Assembly: GCF_015832195.1 (NCBI RefSeq)
Contig: NC_052033.1
Location: 434,001 to 498,000 of the forward strand
From: Motacilla alba alba
Taxonomy: Eukaryota; Chordata; Aves; Passeriformes; Motacillidae
Length of the DNA: 64,000 bases
Direction of reading: 5' to 3'
The notes under the pieces: generated by a model
The model's input: only the letters and a program-made list of their open reading frames with translations
Databases searched by the model: none
Told to the model about the DNA's origin: nothing
Shown: piece after piece, positions 60,133-64,000 of the stretch
How positions within the stretch are numbered: position 1 is the stretch's first letter
Layout: each line of letters opens with the position of its first letter
Position numbers and translations under genes: made by a program

Positions 60133-62832
60133 CCACAAGATCTGCAGCTTGACCCCCACTTGCTCAACCCTCTGAGCTCCCAGAGCTGAGACAGCCCAGC
60201 TTCATGGGGCTACAAGACAAGAGAAAACAAAGCCCAGCACAAAGCCAAGCCCAGAACCCAGCTGAGATGTGAACATCCGCTGCTGGAGGAGCCAGAGCCC
60301 ATTTACTGAGATGAAGGCAGAAGTGTCTCCACCCTCACTGCAGATGCCCCGTACTGGCCTTGGGGTCCTCTGCTCTTCTTTTCCTGGAAAAACACAGGAT
60401 TCCCCTGTACTGCTGCCATGAACAGTTTCTGAAGAAGAGGCTGTGATTTGCCCACAGCAGGAGAAATTGCTCCCATGGGAACAGCATGTTGGTGCATGGA
60501 GGGGATTGTTGTGGGGCAGGATGTGCACCATCCTAAGGGACAGGATGGAAGGAAAAAACAGAAGCATCCTGAAAAAATACCCTCACCACAGCAATGCCCC
60601 ATCCAGGCAGCAGGGCCTGAGGCAATGGGTGAAGAGATTTGGGGGCTCAGAGCACCATTCACAGAGACTGCTGCACTAACATTGGCTGTGCCAGAGAATG
60701 GGGTGAACACACACTACTGAAAGGGCAGTCACATGGGCAGCGAGTTATCCCCTACATAAAACAGAGCCCAAGAGGTGGAAACACCCACCTCAGCTAGAGG
60801 AAGGACATCCTGCCACAGCTCAGCCACATAGGGATGCTCCAGCTCAGCTTCATGAGAGGAACATGACAGGTCAGCTTGGCCCTTGCTGCCACTGTCCATC
60901 TGTTTCCCAAGCTGCTGGCCCTGTGTGCACCACACATGTGTGGGTACAAAGCCCCAGGACACTGAGCACACTGAGCTGTGAAATGCCCTGCACCACCCCC
61001 ATGGCCAGCATGGTTTTGGGTGCCTGGGGTCAGCTCACATCCACTGGGTCATCAACAGAAGTATCCACGCAGCATCGAGGGCTGAAAGAGAAGAGCTCAC
61101 CCCTCTCCCCGGGCTCATGGATACCCAAAGTCCTGGGCCAGGGCTACTGAGGGGCAGGCTGAGAGGCCCATCTTATCTCCCCAAGCCATCCTTAACCCCC
61201 AAATAACTGCCTAAGGGGCACAAAATCCCAAGGACAGGGAGAAAGGCAGTGGATAAGAGTATGAGACTCCAGCTGTGATCCATCCCAATTCCAGAGCCAA
61301 GAAGCTTCACCTGTACCTCTCCTCTGAGTTGAATCAGGCTCCACACCCTCCAACGCTGAGCCAGCCATGGATCATAAACAATAAAGCAATTTATACAAGG
61401 CAGAAACCTTCAAGAATTATGCTATATGCTTGCCATATAGTGCAAACACATTCCCCTCCACACGTGGCTAGGTCCTTTGTCAGAGGAATTTGGATTTTTG
61501 ACCTTAGAAGTCAGGATGAATCTCTGAAGGAACATCAGAGACAGACCTGCACAGTGATCCTGAGCAGATTATGGTCTCAGGGGTATATCCTGAGACATAT
61601 TTATGGCCCTCCAAAGCAAGATAAGTCAATAATCACATACAGTAGCAGTTACAAGTCAGATATTAATTTAATTCCTTTCCTCCCTCTCTGCCCAGATAAA
61701 CATTAATTCAATGGAGCATCAGAGGACTCCTTTATTTATCTTTCCTACTGGAGGTTTTTTTCTCCCATTAAGGTAGACTTGCTACAGCCAGGCTATCTAG
61801 ACATGATGGTTGCCAAATTAAAGACATTTTGCATCCAACACAGGCATGGGGACCACCAGCCCAGACCTGGGATTCATGTTATTAGCAGCTAGCACTGATG
61901 TGGAGGCAACTGGTTAAAGAGCAGCCCATCAAACACTTAGAAGCCTCGTTCGCCCACAGCAGAAGGAACATTTTATTCCTACAGACCCTGGAGCCAAGAA
62001 GGAGCAGAGACATTTGCTCCTTCCACAGGATCCATACAATCTGGCCCTGGGAGTTGCACACCCACCCACAGCAGAGCTCCCACCACCTTCTCCCCTTCCC
62101 AGAGTAGGGCTCTTCCCAAGACTAGTCTCAACTCAGAGTTAAAATGAACTTTACTCATGATTAACATCTTTACTTGCATAGTGTGGCTGGCAGCTTAACA
62201 CCAAATAAGTGTTTTGGCAGCAGGAGTCACAGGCATGGGGGTGAGCACTGCCCTCCAGAAGGCAGCTTCAGCCTCGACACGGGTTAACAAGCACTTTCTA
62301 TTTGAATTAACAAATCATTAACAAACCCTCTTTGCCATCTGGGCAGGGGAGGGCTGGGCTGCTCTGGCCACCAGCATCTCGGGAGGGAGCTCAGAGGCCA
62401 TTAATAATGCAGGAGGAGGGACTGCAAAACCTGACCTGATTAAGGTATGAATCAAAGGAAATCCTGGAGGCATAAAACCTCCCCGGGGGTGGCTGGACAG
62501 CAAGGTGGGTGAATCTCTGTGAGATTGCCCAGCTCCACTGCTGCTGGCTGTGGGTTTGCCTTCAGCCCCCAGGGTTAGGGAGCATCTCAAAGCTGGTTCA
62601 GTGGATGCACTGGGAGAAACCTCTTGGAAGAGAACCAAATTAGAGATAAATGTAAGGATGCTTTGCACCAGAAACCCAGTAAGTGTGGGGCTAGCACCTG
62701 GATTACAGTAAATAAATCCCCTTTTCTTTATAAGCTAGTCTGTGCCAAGCTCCAGCTCTCAGTCATCACCTGTTTAACATTTTGTTCCCATTTTCAGTCC
62801 TCTTCTGCTCTCACCCTTGGATTTTGCATCCC

Positions 62833-62846
62833 GAGAGAGAGAGAGA
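62833..62846. repeat. (GA)n microsatellite
   Basis: Seven GA units. Confidence 0.85.
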
Positions 62847-63360
62847 AAACTGGAATGACACAGGTGACAAGAAAACCCCAACACCAAACAGCTGCCATTG
62901 CCTTATGCCTAGGAAACATGCTAAAAATTCCAACCAAAACAACATTTCAGGCATGGAAGCCAAACCAATGGACAATTTCCATCCACTTGTGACTAAACCA
63001 AGTCACAGTTTGGGGCTGAGTCACGGGCACATCCCAGTCCCACGTACATGTGCACGGCTGCAGCACCCACCAGGACCTGCCTGGCCATGCCGCACCTCAG
63101 GCACGGGATGCTGTTCCTGGCACCCCAAGAGCCCCTTTCCCGTAAGGCACTAACCAGCACCACCGCAGCCAGCACAGAGAGCAAGCCTCAAGGCTTCCCT
63201 CAGCAAATATTCAGGCTGAAAAATGTGTTTTTTCCATCTGCTTGAAGCTTCTTTGCTGGGGCTTTGGTAGGAAGCAGATATAAGAGCATCCCAAAGCATG
63301 ACCAGTCGTTACTTACTCCATTATATAAAACCATGTGAATTTCCTCTTTTTCTGGGTGGG

Positions 63361-63481
63361 TTTTTTTTTTGTTGTTGTTGTTTGTTTGTTTTTGTTGGGG
63401 TTTGTTGTTGTTGTTGTTTTGGGGTTGGTTGGTTTTTGGGAGCTTTTTTGTTGTTGTTTTGGTTTGGTTTTTTGTTTTATT
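63361..63481. repeat. T/G-rich low-complexity tract (GTT and GTTTT units)
   Basis: Starts with T10, then (GTT)n, GTTTG and GGTTTT units for about 120 bp. On the minus strand it is an A/C-rich tract like those at 45.9 and 55 kb. Confidence 0.95.
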
Positions 63482-64000
63482 TCTTAGCACCAGGCCAGAT
63501 TCCTGGGTGAGAGACCAAGGCTGAAGAAAGCCAAAGCCAAATGAACACAGGTTAGGGGAAACCTCTGCATGCATCACCATCCAAAAGGAACATTTCACGT
63601 CTAGCTTGCTCAGCAGAGAGCCAAGGCACAGAGGAAGGGAAAGCCACGATCTGGCCTCATAACAAACCCAGAAACACTTAGGCCCCCTAGTTAACTAGGG
63701 AATTCAACTCTCTCCAAACCACAGTGAAGCTTCAAAGCCCTCCCAACCTGACTCTGGATGCTCCTTCCACAGTTCCCCATGGACGGCCCCATTCCCTCAG
63801 ACTCTACTCCCAGCCAGCAAAGCTGCCGGGGGCAAAGGCTCCCCACGGGTCCTCTGCCAAGGGAAAATTATTTCATGATCCAAGTGAAAAAGCCATCAGG
63901 GAGGTTAATTTTGGCCTAAAGTTTTGTTCCCTTCCAGCAAAACAGTAGGGAAAAAAAAAGGAGAGTTGAGTAAAACCTGGGCAGGGAACCTGGGGTAATC

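Larger units (their letters stand above)
53001..64000 (-). other. Presumed CACNA1G intron 1 or 5' flank, distal part
   Basis: No coding exon and no N-terminal Cav3.1 sequence were found. Contents: (CA)n at 53095-53125, an 18-bp repeat at 53525-53590, an A/C-rich tract at 54948-55042, an X-box-like array at 56038-56172, (CT)n at 56220-56234, a very AT-rich pocket at about 57160-57340 with small inverted repeats, a possible CTCF site at 60119-60132, (GA)n at 62833-62846 and a T/G-rich tract at 63361-63481. Confidence 0.65.

Noticed and set aside
1..64000. CRISPR arrays, prokaryotic operons, insertion sequences, tRNA or rRNA genes
   Set aside because: None seen; spliced calcium-channel exons and CR1 show this is vertebrate nuclear DNA.

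Overview
The window is vertebrate genomic DNA, most probably from a bird. One multi-exon gene is spread over tens of kilobases with GT-AG introns. A decayed fragment at 21091-21195 matches the antisense 3' end of a CR1 LINE, the dominant retroelement of birds. There are no Alu- or L1-like repeats. Long A/C-rich and T/G-rich simple stretches, of the kind seen in songbird assemblies, occur several times. The exact species cannot be read from the sequence.

The only gene I can support is on the minus strand: the 5' half of CACNA1G, the pore-forming alpha-1G subunit (Cav3.1) of the T-type, low-voltage-activated calcium channel. Eight consecutive coding exons lie at 25802-25691, 25188-25055, 15450-15353, 13362-13203, 11428-11137, 10630-10538, 8939-8129 and 6647-6283. 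All have AG/GT borders, and their split codons join in frame without a break to give 688 complete codons. They encode all of repeat I (S1 to S6 with voltage sensor, extracellular turret and EGW selectivity filter), the whole cytoplasmic I-II linker with its poly-histidine and cysteine-rich segments, and the first helix of repeat II. The protein matches CACNA1G better than CACNA1H or CACNA1I: see the turret, the I-II linker, and a glutamine where Cav3.2 has its metal-binding histidine. I call the exons 2 to 9 by analogy, assuming one N-terminal coding exon.

Layout. Positions 1-6282 are the 5' part of the intron after exon 9. From 6283 to 25802 exons and introns alternate; the introns range from about 0.5 kb to 9.6 kb. 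From 25803 to 64000 no further coding exon was found, so this is read as intron 1 and/or 5' flank. The exon with the initiator methionine was not found and is presumed to lie beyond 64000.

Non-coding features include microsatellites ((AATAT)n, (CA)n, (CT)n, (TA)n), A-rich tracts, two G-quadruplex candidates, perfect inverted repeats, short tandem duplications, a relatively CpG-rich zone at about 50.4-52.7 kb and a possible CTCF site. The most curious feature is a cluster at 56038-56172 of six X-box-like (RFX) half-sites at a nearly constant 21-25 bp spacing. I saw no CRISPR array, operon, prokaryotic mobile element, tRNA or rRNA, and no wholly new genetic system.
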